Assembly (NCBI GenBank): GCA_021812245.1
Contig: JAKAOK010000013.1
Location: 1-47,174, forward strand
DNA from: a bacterium
GTDB taxonomy: Bacteria; SZUA-79; Acidulodesulfobacterales; Acidulodesulfobacteraceae
Reading direction: 5' to 3'
Length of the DNA stretch: 47,174 bases
Made by a program: the position numbers and the translations under genes. Position 1 is the stretch's first letter, and the number at the start of each line of letters is the position of its first letter. Shown here in pieces: positions 35,481 through 43,835 of this stretch. The notes beneath the pieces were generated by a model. It ran no database searches. It saw only the letters and a list, made by a program, of their open reading frames with translations, and was not told where the DNA came from.

Positions 35481-35936
35481 TTACCTGCCCTTCCTGCCCG
35501 CTAAAACCGGGTTTGCCGTTACCATTCCGATTTTTGTAATTCCGGCGTCTTTTATTGCTGCCATAACTCTTATTACATATCCGTAAGGCAGCGACGAGCT
35601 TGCCTTGAGAAATATCTGCTTATCATTCCTGTGTTTATATATCGCCGCAAGCTTATCCGTCAAAACCGGCAGTCCGACTCTGAATTTATTTATATATACG
35701 TCCTTATCGGACTTTACCGCAACGACTATCGTTTTTTCGGGGGCTTTTAAAGCATGCGCCGCCGCCGTCGGCAGATGAACCCTTATTCCGTGGACTAATA
35801 TCGGAGCTGTTACCATAAAAATGACTAAAAGGACAAGCATAACATCTACGAAAGGAGTAATATTTATTTCGGACATAAGCCTGTAACCCGAAACTCCGCT
35901 TCTTTTATCTTCTTTATCGTCAAAAGGCGTGAACAT
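35481..35936 (-). CDS. tolR: TolR/ExbD family proton-channel subunit
   Basis: Inner-membrane partner of TolQ. The 151 residues have one membrane helix with the essential Asp (ITPFVDVMLVLLVIFMVTAPIL, Asp near residue 31) and a periplasmic domain ending in KDAGITKIGMVTANP, the usual ExbD/TolR C-terminal motif. The Tol assignment rests on the neighbours tolQ, tolA, tolB and cpoB. Confidence 0.95.
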   Translation of the reverse strand: MFTPFDDKEDKRSGVSGYRLMSEINITPFVDVMLVLLVIFMVTAPILVHGIRVHLPTAAAHALKAPEKTIVVAVKSDKDVYINKFRVGLPVLTDKLAAIYKHRNDKQIFLKASSSLPYGYVIRVMAAIKDAGITKIGMVTANPVLAGRKGR

Positions 35937-35955
35937 AATAATATATTTAATTTTT

Positions 35956-36633
35956 TTATAAAATCTGCCTTTCTATTATAGTCATAAATTCATAAGCAAA
36001 ATCGACCATTTCGTTTACTATGACCCTTACTCTATTAGAATAATAGTTATAAGCTATAACCGCCGGTATCGCCGCAAAAAGACCCGCCGCCGTAGCGATA
36101 AGCGAATCGGCTATGCCGGGAGCGACTACCGCCAGTCCGGCTGTCCCTGCTCTCTGAATGCTTTCGAACGAAGTCATAATCCCCCATACCGTTCCGAAAA
36201 GACCGATAAAAGGAGCGGTAGAACCTACAGTAGCCAGAAAAGGAAGGGAAACTTCCAGTTTTGCAATGGAAGAAAGCTGGGATTTTTTCAAAGCCCTCTC
36301 GACATATGCCAGATTTTCTTCGTTGTTTTCCTTATCGGCCTGTTGCTCCCCGTCGGCAGATTTTTTTTTAATATTCAGAAGTTCTTTATACGTGACGTTA
36401 AACATAAACGCTATCGGGCTGTAATCCAAGCTTTTAGCGGCGGTATAAACATAATCCAGCCTTTTTGATTCCCAGAAAATATCGAGAAATTCCTTGTCCT
36501 CTTTCCTTGCTTTGCCGAGATAACGGAGCTTGTAAAATATAATAGCCCACGATATTAAAGAAAAAACGAACAACAAGAGCAAAACTAATTTAACTACGAT
36601 ATTAGTAGTAAGAATATGCGACAGTATATTCAT
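35956..36633 (-). CDS. tolQ: TolQ/ExbB family proton-channel subunit
   Basis: Pentameric inner-membrane channel subunit that, with TolR, converts the proton gradient into movement of TolA. The 225 residues have three membrane helices (about 13-32, 130-155, 165-190). The conserved LPFLATVGSTAPFIGLFGTVWGIMTSF and GIADSLIATAAGLFAAIPAVIAYNYY segments are present. It opens the tol operon. The nearest strong Shine-Dalgarno (GGGAGGA) is an unusual 18 or so bases before the ATG. Confidence 0.96.
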   Translation of the reverse strand: MNILSHILTTNIVVKLVLLLLFVFSLISWAIIFYKLRYLGKARKEDKEFLDIFWESKRLDYVYTAAKSLDYSPIAFMFNVTYKELLNIKKKSADGEQQADKENNEENLAYVERALKKSQLSSIAKLEVSLPFLATVGSTAPFIGLFGTVWGIMTSFESIQRAGTAGLAVVAPGIADSLIATAAGLFAAIPAVIAYNYYSNRVRVIVNEMVDFAYEFMTIIERQIL

Positions 36634-36717
36634 AGTATTATTTATACTTATTCCTCCCGATTTCTTATATGTTTTTAGTATGTTTAAGATTATAAAACTT
36701 TTTTATAAAAAAATCTA

Positions 36718-36746
36718 TTGACAAAAAATTTATTACAATATATTGT
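36718..36746 (+). promoter_or_regulatory. Putative nrdJ promoter
   Basis: TTGACA (36718-36723), 17-base spacer, TATTGT (36741-36746). The -35 is a perfect consensus. The -10 overlaps the first candidate NrdR box. Confidence 0.45.
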
Positions 36747-36766
36747 ATAGAAATACAAAATATTGT
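36735..36766 (+). promoter_or_regulatory. Two candidate NrdR boxes
   Basis: ACAATATATTGT (36735-36746), a perfect palindrome, and ACAAAATATTGT (36755-36766), an imperfect one, have centres 20 bases apart, about two helical turns. They resemble the core of the AT-rich NrdR operator found upstream of many ribonucleotide reductase genes and overlap the predicted -10. Spacing between NrdR boxes is usually about three turns, so this is tentative. Confidence 0.4.
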
Positions 36767-36768
36767 CT

Positions 36769-36806
36769 ATATATTGTATATTGAATATTGAATATTGTAT
36801 ATAATT
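36769..36806. repeat. AT-rich direct repeats upstream of nrdJ
   Basis: Tandem ATATTG units (ATATTGT-ATATTGA-ATATTGA-ATATTGT) between the candidate operators and the nrdJ ribosome binding site. They may be extra binding half-sites or simple repeat drift. Confidence 0.5.
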
Positions 36807-36828
36807 GAATTTAGATTCAGGAGGAGCT

Positions 36829-39258
36829 ATGAAAAAACAAAATAATGCGCCTGCAGACCCGCTTGCCGAAAAATTTTCCGAAAATGCGGTTACCGTTTTA
36901 AAGAAAAGATATTTAGCCAAGGATGAAAAAGGCGAAATTATCGAAACTATAACGGAGTTGTTCAAAAGGGTCGCAAAAAACATATCCGAAGCAGACTCGA
37001 ACTACGGCAAATCGGAAACGGATATTAAAATTACGGCAAACAATTTTTTCGACGAAATGTCCTCCCTCCGCTTTCTTCCCAATTCTCCGACTTTAATGAA
37101 CGCAGGCAGGCCGCTCCAGCAGCTTTCGGCATGTTTTGTTCTTCCGATAGAAGATTCGATGGAATCGATATTCGAAACTATAAAAAATACGGCTCTAATT
37201 CACCAGAGCGGCGGCGGAACCGGTTTTTCCTTTTCGTCCTTAAGGCCGAAAAACGATACCGTGCACTCTACAAAGGGCGTTTCAAGCGGACCGGTTTCGT
37301 TTATGCAGGTATTCAATAGCGCTACGGAAGCCATTAAACAGGGCGGAACAAGAAGAGGCGCAAATATGGGCATTTTGAGAATAGACCATCCGGATATAAT
37401 AGATTTTATAACGTCTAAAAAGGATACCTCAAAGCTCAATAATTTTAATATTTCCGTCGCAATAACCGAAGACTTTATGAAACATGCGTTAAAAAACGAA
37501 GACTACCCTTTAATAAATCCGAGAAATAATGAAATAGTAAAATATCTCAACGCCAAAAAAGTTTTCGATTTAATCGTCGAAACGGCTTGGTCTAGCGGCG
37601 AACCGGGGATTATCTTCATAGACGGGATTAACAAACTTAATCCCGTACCTAAAGCCGGAAAAATAGAAGCCACTAATCCTTGTGGAGAGCAGCCTTTGGT
37701 CGCTTATGAATCATGCAACTTAGGCTCTATTAACATCGGGAAATTTATAAAAGAAAATAAAATTGAAAAAGATAAGCTTAATCTCAAAAAAGCGCTGAAC
37801 AAGCTTGAGAATAATCCTGACGACGCAATATCGGGTTATCTTGATTTTATCGATTTTGAAGCGCTTAAAAAAACCGTTCATACCGCGGTTCATTTTTTAG
37901 ACAACGTAATAGATAAAAACAATTATCCTATAGAAAAAATAAAACAGATGACGCTTTCTAACAGGAAAATAGGCTTAGGCATTATGGGATATGCCGATAC
38001 GCTTATAAAACTCGGAATACCTTACGACAGCGGACTTGCGCTCAAAATCGCGGAAAGCTTAATGGGTTTCATAGATAAAGAATCAAAAATAAAATCGGAG
38101 GAACTGGGTATCGAGCGCGGCAGTTTTCCGAACTTTAAAGGTTCGCTCTGGGATAAAAAAGGACACAAGGCTATGAGAAACGGGACGACCACTACTATAG
38201 CCCCTACCGGAACTATCAGCATAATAGGCGGCGCTTCGAGCGGCATAGAACCTTTGTTCGCATTAGCTTACGAAAGGCATGTATTAGACAAGCAGACTTT
38301 AATAGAAATGGATAAAAACCTTAAGGGCATTTTAGACGCTATGGGAGTTTATTCAGCAGAATTAATAGACTTAATCGTGAAAAACGGCAGTCTCGGAAAA
38401 ACATACGAAAAAGACATCTCGAAATTATTAACTAAGGAAGAATACGAATATTTAAGCAGGATATTTATCACCTCGCATGATATTACCCCAAAATGGCATG
38501 TTATGACGCAGGCGGCTTTTCAAAAATTTACGGACAACGCCGTGAGTAAAACCGTTAATTTTGCAAATTCGGCAAAAAAAGAAGATATTAAAGAGGTTTA
38601 CACGCTTGCCTATAATCTTAATCTTAAAGGCATTACCGTTTACAGGGACGGTTCCAGAGAGCAGGTTTTAACGGCAGGGTCTTCCGAAGGAGGCAACGGC
38701 ACGGAAAATATAAAAAATAATAGACAAATAGAGCCGAGGAAACGCCCTGATATGATACGCGGGGTAACGGTTAAAACTACTACGGGATGCGGTCCTTTAT
38801 ATGTAACGATAAATTACGACGAAAATGGAAATCCTTTCGAGATATTTAATTCTATCGGCAAATCAGGCGGATGCGCCCAGTCGCAAACCGAGTCCACCGG
38901 AAGAATGGTAAGCTTAGCTTTAAGGTCGGGAATAGGAGCTGAAGAAATAATAAGCCAGCTGAAAGGAATAAGATGTAATATTCCCTACGGTTTCGGAGCC
39001 AACACGATATATTCATGCGCCGACGCCATAGGCAAAGCTCTTGAAAAAAGCCTCAGCGAAAACATAATAACGTCTGACGGGAACGGCGATAAACCGCAAA
39101 ATCAAGAAAAAACGGAAAAACATGAAATCGCCGCGAACAACACCCACACGGCTCAAGTTCAAGGCAGGGGCGCCTGCCCTTCATGCGGCGGCTCCAATTT
39201 AAAACATGCGGAAGGCTGTACCGTATGCCTTGACTGCGGATACTCCGACTGCGGATGA
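36829..39258 (+). CDS. nrdJ: Vitamin B12-dependent ribonucleotide reductase
   Basis: Class II enzyme that makes deoxyribonucleotides with adenosylcobalamin as radical source, so it works with or without oxygen. About 809 residues from the ATG at 36829, which follows AGGAGG at the right distance; an in-frame TTG at 36805 would put codons upstream of that site. Visible: FLPNSPTLMNAGRPLQQLSACFVLP with Cys102, HQSGGGTGFSFSSLR, the radical-site NPCGE (Cys285, Glu287) followed by ESCNLGSINI, and APTGTISIIGGASSGIEP. A TSCPD-like C-terminal domain (TTTGCGPLYVTI) and a cysteine-rich tail (CPSCGG...CTVCLDCGYSDC) for redox recycling or zinc follow. There is no N-terminal ATP-cone. It is divergent from tolQ. 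Confidence 0.96.
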   Translation: MKKQNNAPADPLAEKFSENAVTVLKKRYLAKDEKGEIIETITELFKRVAKNISEADSNYGKSETDIKITANNFFDEMSSLRFLPNSPTLMNAGRPLQQLSACFVLPIEDSMESIFETIKNTALIHQSGGGTGFSFSSLRPKNDTVHSTKGVSSGPVSFMQVFNSATEAIKQGGTRRGANMGILRIDHPDIIDFITSKKDTSKLNNFNISVAITEDFMKHALKNEDYPLINPRNNEIVKYLNAKKVFDLIVETAWSSGEPGIIFIDGINKLNPVPKAGKIEATNPCGEQPLVAYESCNLGSINIGKFIKENKIEKDKLNLKKALNKLENNPDDAISGYLDFIDFEALKKTVHTAVHFLDNVIDKNNYPIEKIKQMTLSNRKIGLGIMGYADTLIKLGIPYDSGLALKIAESLMGFIDKESKIKSEELGIERGSFPNFKGSLWDKKGHKAMRNGTTTTIAPTGTISIIGGASSGIEPLFALAYERHVLDKQTLIEMDKNLKGILDAMGVYSAELIDLIVKNGSLGKTYEKDISKLLTKEEYEYLSRIFITSHDITPKWHVMTQAAFQKFTDNAVSKTVNFANSAKKEDIKEVYTLAYNLNLKGITVYRDGSREQVLTAGSSEGGNGTENIKNNRQIEPRKRPDMIRGVTVKTTTGCGPLYVTINYDENGNPFEIFNSIGKSGGCAQSQTESTGRMVSLALRSGIGAEEIISQLKGIRCNIPYGFGANTIYSCADAIGKALEKSLSENIITSDGNGDKPQNQEKTEKHEIAANNTHTAQVQGRGACPSCGGSNLKHAEGCTVCLDCGYSDCG

Positions 39259-39284
39259 TGCGCAAAAGAAATAGAAAAAGAAAG

Positions 39285-39319
39285 AAAAAGGGGCCTGATT
39301 TTAAATCAGACCCCTTTTT
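39285..39319. terminator. Bidirectional Rho-independent terminator
   Basis: AAAAAGGGG-C-CTGAT, loop TTTAA, ATCAG-A-CCCCTTTTT. The stem has one C/A mismatch, with A- and T-tracts on both sides. It sits between the convergent nrdJ and the exported-protein gene. The right arm CCCCTTTTTCT is repeated at 39327-39337. Confidence 0.85.
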
Positions 39320-39350
39320 CTTTTGACCCCTTTTTCTAAATTGTCGGTTT

Positions 39351-40343
39351 TTAATATGCCAACCCGTATAAAATCATCTGCTTCAGTGACCCTTGAATAG
39401 AACCTGGCATACCCATATGGCTCATAAAAGCCATCATGCCTGCATCGGCAAAATAATACTTCATTCTCCACATTTCTCCAAGTATCGAAACATCGGTATA
39501 ATTTCCGTCTCTGTATATAAGTATTTCAACGGGATAAGAGGGACTGTGGTCTATTCCCGGAAATTTATCCGTAGAAGTCGCTCTTGCGCCGCTGTCTATT
39601 TCTATTGAATGTCTTTCCGTGGAACTTCTTGTAACGCCTATTTCTATAAAGCCTATGGACGGCCTTTCTATATTATAAACTAAATGCCATCCCCCGGTAT
39701 TATGTTTTACGCCTTGTAAAACTAAGTTCGCTACGCCTAACAGATTTGAATCGGCGCTTCCGGAATAGTTGGATATCTGGTCAACGCTTCCCGGAAATGA
39801 ACCCCCTCCGATACCGCCCGGAAACCTGCCGGTTCTCATAGGACCGTATTGGCTGTTCGACGGCGTTCCGCCTACCGCTTCTCTTATGGCGCTTTTCAAA
39901 TAGCTGTTAACTTCCGCCGCATATTTAACATAAGAATTACCCGAAAAAGTCCTTGCCAATGCCGGCAAGTTTACCATGCTCACGACGACTCCCTGATTAG
40001 GCGTAGTATAAACGGCTACCCTTAAAGGCAGTCCGAAAGCGCCCAAGGGATAGTTTCCGTTATCCGCCATGTATTTGTCGTAAACCCCGCTAGTCGCTAC
40101 GATTACCGTTGAATTATAAGAGTCTCCGGCTGGAAGCGCCGTGTTAAACTTGCCTATTACCGTCCATTTATGGCTGTTCAAAGCAGATTCGACTTTTTGC
40201 GCTACGGATGAAATGCTTCCTGGTACATTGACTGCAACTTTGGTAAACACCCCGTAATCGGCGGCAAATGCATTCTCTGCAATTAAAAACACGGATAGAA
40301 ACACGGAAACCAATAATAACAGAGGTTTTAACTTAAGTTTCAT
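39351..40343 (-). CDS. Exported protein with DUF302-like N-terminal region
   Basis: A 330-residue predicted periplasmic protein of unknown function. It has a clear signal peptide (hydrophobic residues 8-22, cleavage after NAFA near residue 27). The N-terminal part (VAVNVPGSISSVAQKVESALNSHKWTVIG, then TVIVATSGVYDKY, LGAFGLPLRVAVYT, VVVSMVNLPALA) has the pattern of DUF302 domains, but this is by eye. A Gly/Ser/Pro-rich linker (about 165-185) leads to a C-terminal domain beginning GVANLVLQGVKHNTGGWHLVYNI and ending in a Met-rich segment (AGMMAFMSHMGMPGS). GGGGAGGAAAG precedes the ATG. The flanking genes do not suggest a job. Confidence 0.55.
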   Translation of the reverse strand: MKLKLKPLLLLVSVFLSVFLIAENAFAADYGVFTKVAVNVPGSISSVAQKVESALNSHKWTVIGKFNTALPAGDSYNSTVIVATSGVYDKYMADNGNYPLGAFGLPLRVAVYTTPNQGVVVSMVNLPALARTFSGNSYVKYAAEVNSYLKSAIREAVGGTPSNSQYGPMRTGRFPGGIGGGSFPGSVDQISNYSGSADSNLLGVANLVLQGVKHNTGGWHLVYNIERPSIGFIEIGVTRSSTERHSIEIDSGARATSTDKFPGIDHSPSYPVEILIYRDGNYTDVSILGEMWRMKYYFADAGMMAFMSHMGMPGSIQGSLKQMILYGLAY

Positions 40344-40514
40344 AACTCTTTCCTCCCCATTTTTTCGTAAAACGTTAATTTTATAAACTATTATTTATCG
40401 TTTTAACATATTATAATAAATAAATCAATTATAATTCTTAACTATTTTATATAAAAATATATATAATAATTAAGATATATTAATAACATTATAATTAAAT
40501 AAATAAGGAGGGTC

Positions 40515-43115
40515 TTACTTCGAGAAATTTTCAGACGGTATTCCTATGAAAAACCCCTGGGCGTAATCAACGTTTAACTTCTTCAATTCGGTTAAAACTT
40601 CATCGGACTCTATAAATTCGGCGATGGTCTTAATCCCCATTTCTTTGGCAATCGAAATGGAACTAACCACGACCGCCCTGTCCATTTTATCATCAAAAAT
40701 TCCCCTTATAAATTCGCCGTCTATTTTAAGAAAATCGATAGGGAACCTCTTGATATATAAAAACGAACTGAAACCCGAACCGAAATCATCGACGGCAAAT
40801 CTGAAGCCCTCGTATTTAAGATTAACTACAAACTTTTCTAAAAGAGTTATATTTTTTACGGTTTCCCTTTCGGTAAGTTCAAAAACTATTTTGGAAGTAT
40901 CGATATTATATTTTAAAGACAAGCGCTTTACGGTTTTTACGTAATCGGTTACTATTAATGATTTAGGAGAAAGATTTATAAACATATCGCTTTTGTAGTT
41001 TTCTTCTTTGATTTTCTGAAAAGCTTTCTCCAGCAGCATTAAATCCAACTTATGTGCAACACCTATATTTTCGGCTATTTCTATAAATTCTCCCGCAGAA
41101 ATAATACTAGGCAGTCCGCCTTTGATATTTTCTAGTTTTATCCGCATTAAAAGTTCATGCGCGATAACGCCGCCGGTATTCAAATCTATTATAGGTTGAA
41201 AATACGGCAGTATTATATCCTGTTCTAAAGCGTTCAAGACCATTTTGCTCTTTTCGGAAACCTCTTTATAGACGGAAATCGCGTCCTCTTCCTTTGCGAC
41301 GTAAACAGTATCTTTTCCCATTTTTTTGGCTTTATACATCATGTTGTCCGCAAGCAAAAACAGGTCTTTTTCGTCCGCCGCCGAATAAGGATAGACTGCT
41401 ATGCCTACCGAAACGGTAGCCCCTACCGATTTTTGCGTGTTAGAATCCAACAGTAAAAACTTTTTTATACTTTCCCTTATTTTATTAGAAATCATATACG
41501 CCTGCTCTTCTTTCGCCCCGGGAAGAATCATCACGAATTCGTCGCCCCCGTAACGGGCTAAAATATCCTCGCTCCTTTTTTCTTTTTCAAGTATATCGGC
41601 GATTGCCTTAAGAAACTTATCCCCGAAATTATGCCCGTACATATCGTTAATCAGCTTAAAATTATCGAAATCGATAAAAACTAAGCCGAAAGGATTGTTA
41701 TTCCTCTTCGACCTTTCAACCTCGTAATGCAAAAACTCCATAAAAACCCGCTGGTTATACAGGCTTGTAAGCCCGTCCCTCGTGGCGTAATATTCAAGTT
41801 CTTGGGTATATTTATATATAGCTTTTATAGAACCTATGACGTTCAAAAGAGTGGCCAAAACAGAGCTTATTACAAGTTCTCTTACGGTATCTATCGACTC
41901 TTCCGCTTGAATCCCTATACCTACTATGCCTCCTATACGCGGGGTATCAAGAATCACCTTTTTTGTCTGAACCGATAAATCCTCTTCGCAAAGTTCCGGC
42001 AGTTTTGAATCTTTATCGGCTATGTTATGAAATATCTCGTGGTTTTCTATTCCCTTTATAAAAAAACTGCTCAGCCCGTTATGGTATATGCTTTGGTAAA
42101 TAAGCTTATCAAATAATTTTTTAGTTTTCTCGGTCGGCTCTCCTTTCCAGAATACCTCTATTTCGATTAAATTCTCGTCCTGAATAAATATCGAAAAAAC
42201 GTTATATACTTTAATGATATTGTTCATTTCTATCAGGAGGTTAAAGACATGCTCCTTCCAATCTTTAACCACTTCGGAAGTAATAATAAACCGCTCCAAG
42301 AGTTTTATTTCAAATTCGAGAACATCTTTATCGACCGCTATATCCCTTAGCCTTGCGGAAAGGCCGCTCACCCCTTTATAAATCTGGTTAAATTCCTCAA
42401 ATTTGAGGTCTATGAACTTTGTGTCTAACGATTTTAAATCTTTGACCGTTTTTATATTTTCTACTTCTTTATTTATGCTTTCTATTCCGTGCTTGATAGA
42501 ACGCCTTAAAATTAAAGTTACGAAAACCCCGCCTGAAATCGGCAGAATAAAAATAAGAAATAAAATAAAAAAATAATAGATTTTAAATTTATCAGTCAGG
42601 CTTGCGGTATTAAAAGAAACCTCTATTACGCCGTTCACGTCTCCGTCTTTTGCCATAGTGTGGCATCTCAGGCACATAGATTTCGCGAGCAGGGGATATG
42701 CGTAAATTTCCTTTCCGTTTAACGTTTTATGAATTATAGATTTTGTTTCAAAAGCCTTTTTAACGATACTGTTTTCCTTCGGCTGCAGAACCGTACCGAA
42801 CTGTTTTTTTACGATAGCGCCCCTGAATATAGAAACCCCCACCATTTTTTCGCTCTTAGAAGATTTTTTCAGCGCTCCGATAAAACCTTCGACCTGTTTT
42901 TCGTCCCAACCCCTCTTCATTATCTGATACATCGTATTGAAGGTCTGGTCGGCCATATAGGAACTCGTGGTCGTAGCTCCGGTATTTATTATCTTATTTC
43001 CGAAATTATACAGCAGGTAAGCGGATATAACCGCAATAGCCACGCTTGTGGAAACCGCAATGCAGAGTATAAATCTATCTAATCTTTTAAAAAACTGTGA
43101 AAGTTTTAACGGCAT
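40515..43115 (-). CDS. Membrane GGDEF-EAL protein with haem-c periplasmic sensor
   Basis: An 866-residue cyclic-di-GMP enzyme. Order: membrane helix (about 14-36), periplasmic domain (37-177) resembling Tll0287/DUF3365-type sensors and carrying a c-type haem motif CLRCH (Cys148, Cys151, His152), second helix (178-203), a HAMP-like/GAF-like stretch (210-435), GGDEF (about 440-605) and EAL (about 630-866). The cyclase site is intact (GGDEF, 523-527) with an inhibitory I-site RSED (514-517). The phosphodiesterase domain has ELL (654-656) in place of EAL but keeps the glutamate, ELTERE, VDDFGSGFSS, FLKIDGEFI, AEFIE and AQGFFIG, so it is probably active. Which activity dominates is unknown. The haem could sense redox state, NO, CO or oxygen. 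Confidence 0.9.
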   Translation of the reverse strand: MPLKLSQFFKRLDRFILCIAVSTSVAIAVISAYLLYNFGNKIINTGATTTSSYMADQTFNTMYQIMKRGWDEKQVEGFIGALKKSSKSEKMVGVSIFRGAIVKKQFGTVLQPKENSIVKKAFETKSIIHKTLNGKEIYAYPLLAKSMCLRCHTMAKDGDVNGVIEVSFNTASLTDKFKIYYFFILFLIFILPISGGVFVTLILRRSIKHGIESINKEVENIKTVKDLKSLDTKFIDLKFEEFNQIYKGVSGLSARLRDIAVDKDVLEFEIKLLERFIITSEVVKDWKEHVFNLLIEMNNIIKVYNVFSIFIQDENLIEIEVFWKGEPTEKTKKLFDKLIYQSIYHNGLSSFFIKGIENHEIFHNIADKDSKLPELCEEDLSVQTKKVILDTPRIGGIVGIGIQAEESIDTVRELVISSVLATLLNVIGSIKAIYKYTQELEYYATRDGLTSLYNQRVFMEFLHYEVERSKRNNNPFGLVFIDFDNFKLINDMYGHNFGDKFLKAIADILEKEKRSEDILARYGGDEFVMILPGAKEEQAYMISNKIRESIKKFLLLDSNTQKSVGATVSVGIAVYPYSAADEKDLFLLADNMMYKAKKMGKDTVYVAKEEDAISVYKEVSEKSKMVLNALEQDIILPYFQPIIDLNTGGVIAHELLMRIKLENIKGGLPSIISAGEFIEIAENIGVAHKLDLMLLEKAFQKIKEENYKSDMFINLSPKSLIVTDYVKTVKRLSLKYNIDTSKIVFELTERETVKNITLLEKFVVNLKYEGFRFAVDDFGSGFSSFLYIKRFPIDFLKIDGEFIRGIFDDKMDRAVVVSSISIAKEMGIKTIAEFIESDEVLTELKKLNVDYAQGFFIGIPSENFSK

Positions 43116-43208
43116 ATATTTTTTATTTTATAACAATTTATACGTTAATTATAACATAATAAGGCATAATTTTAACATTTATATTTTTTATATCGTCTTT
43201 TTTATATA

Positions 43209-43227
43209 TTTGTGACATTTGTCACTG
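43209..43227 (+). promoter_or_regulatory. CRP/FNR/HcpR-type binding site
   Basis: TTGTGA-N6-TCAC-TG, with GTGAC-ATTT-GTCAC as a perfect inner palindrome. It matches the half-sites used by CRP and by HcpR-type NO/nitrite regulators of sulfate reducers at all but the last two bases. It overlaps the -35 of the hemerythrin promoter. Confidence 0.55.
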
Positions 43228-43247
43228 CAATAAAATAATTTTATGAT
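43219..43247 (+). promoter_or_regulatory. Promoter for the hemerythrin-DUF2249 genes
   Basis: TTGTCA (43219-43224), 17-base spacer, TATGAT (43242-43247), about 60 bases before the hemerythrin ATG. Confidence 0.55.
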
Positions 43248-43307
43248 AAAATTAAATAAACTTAACAATTTAATTTAATCAAAATTTAACTAAAAGGAGC
43301 TTTTACT

Positions 43308-43802
43308 ATGGATGCGAGTCATGACCCTCTTGCGGCTTTAAGGATTGAACACGAAGAAATCAGGGGCATTTTAAACAAACTTGAAGGATATTTAAAGAAA
43401 ACGGCATCGGCTGAATCCGACGAAGATAGGAATAATTTAATAAATCAATTAAGCGGAATAACCGCTTTTATGGATAAAGACATGGAAATACACTTCAAAA
43501 GGGAAGAGGAGGCTCTGTTTCCCGTTCTCGGAAATTATATCGGCATAGAAACCGGCCCCATAAACGTTATGCTAATAGAGCATAATCATTGCAGGGACCT
43601 TTCCGCCGGCTTTAAAATAAAAATTAATAACTACCGGTCGGATAAGAATTATAAAGCGCTTATCGACGCCGGAAATTCTTTGAGCCAGCTTCTGTCCGAA
43701 CATGAGGACAAAGAAGACCATATACTATTTAATATGGCCGAGATGCACCTGACTCAGGATGAAAAACGGAGCATTATGGAAAAGATACTCGCCATTAAAT
43801 AG
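43308..43802 (+). CDS. Hemerythrin HHE-domain protein
   Basis: A 164-residue four-helix di-iron protein. Candidate ligands in order: His15 (RIEHEEI), His62 and Glu66 (EIHFKREEEALFP), His92 (LIEHNHCRDL), His132 and His138 (SEHEDKEDHILFNMAE). Related proteins bind oxygen or NO, or help repair Fe-S/di-iron centres (RIC/YtfE type); this one lacks the cysteine-bearing N-terminal ScdA domain of full-length RIC. AAAAGGAGC lies 8 bases before the ATG. It shares a promoter with the DUF2249 protein 33 bases downstream. A CRP/FNR-like site at the promoter supports control by oxygen, NO or redox state. Confidence 0.9.
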   Translation: MDASHDPLAALRIEHEEIRGILNKLEGYLKKTASAESDEDRNNLINQLSGITAFMDKDMEIHFKREEEALFPVLGNYIGIETGPINVMLIEHNHCRDLSAGFKIKINNYRSDKNYKALIDAGNSLSQLLSEHEDKEDHILFNMAEMHLTQDEKRSIMEKILAIK

Positions 43803-43835
43803 TTTTAAAAATAAATATTAAAACGGGGTAAAATC

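Noticed and set aside
36769-36806. A phase-variable simple repeat controlling nrdJ
   Set aside because: The ATATTG units are few and imperfect and lie between promoter and ribosome binding site; slippage switching of an essential reductase is unlikely.
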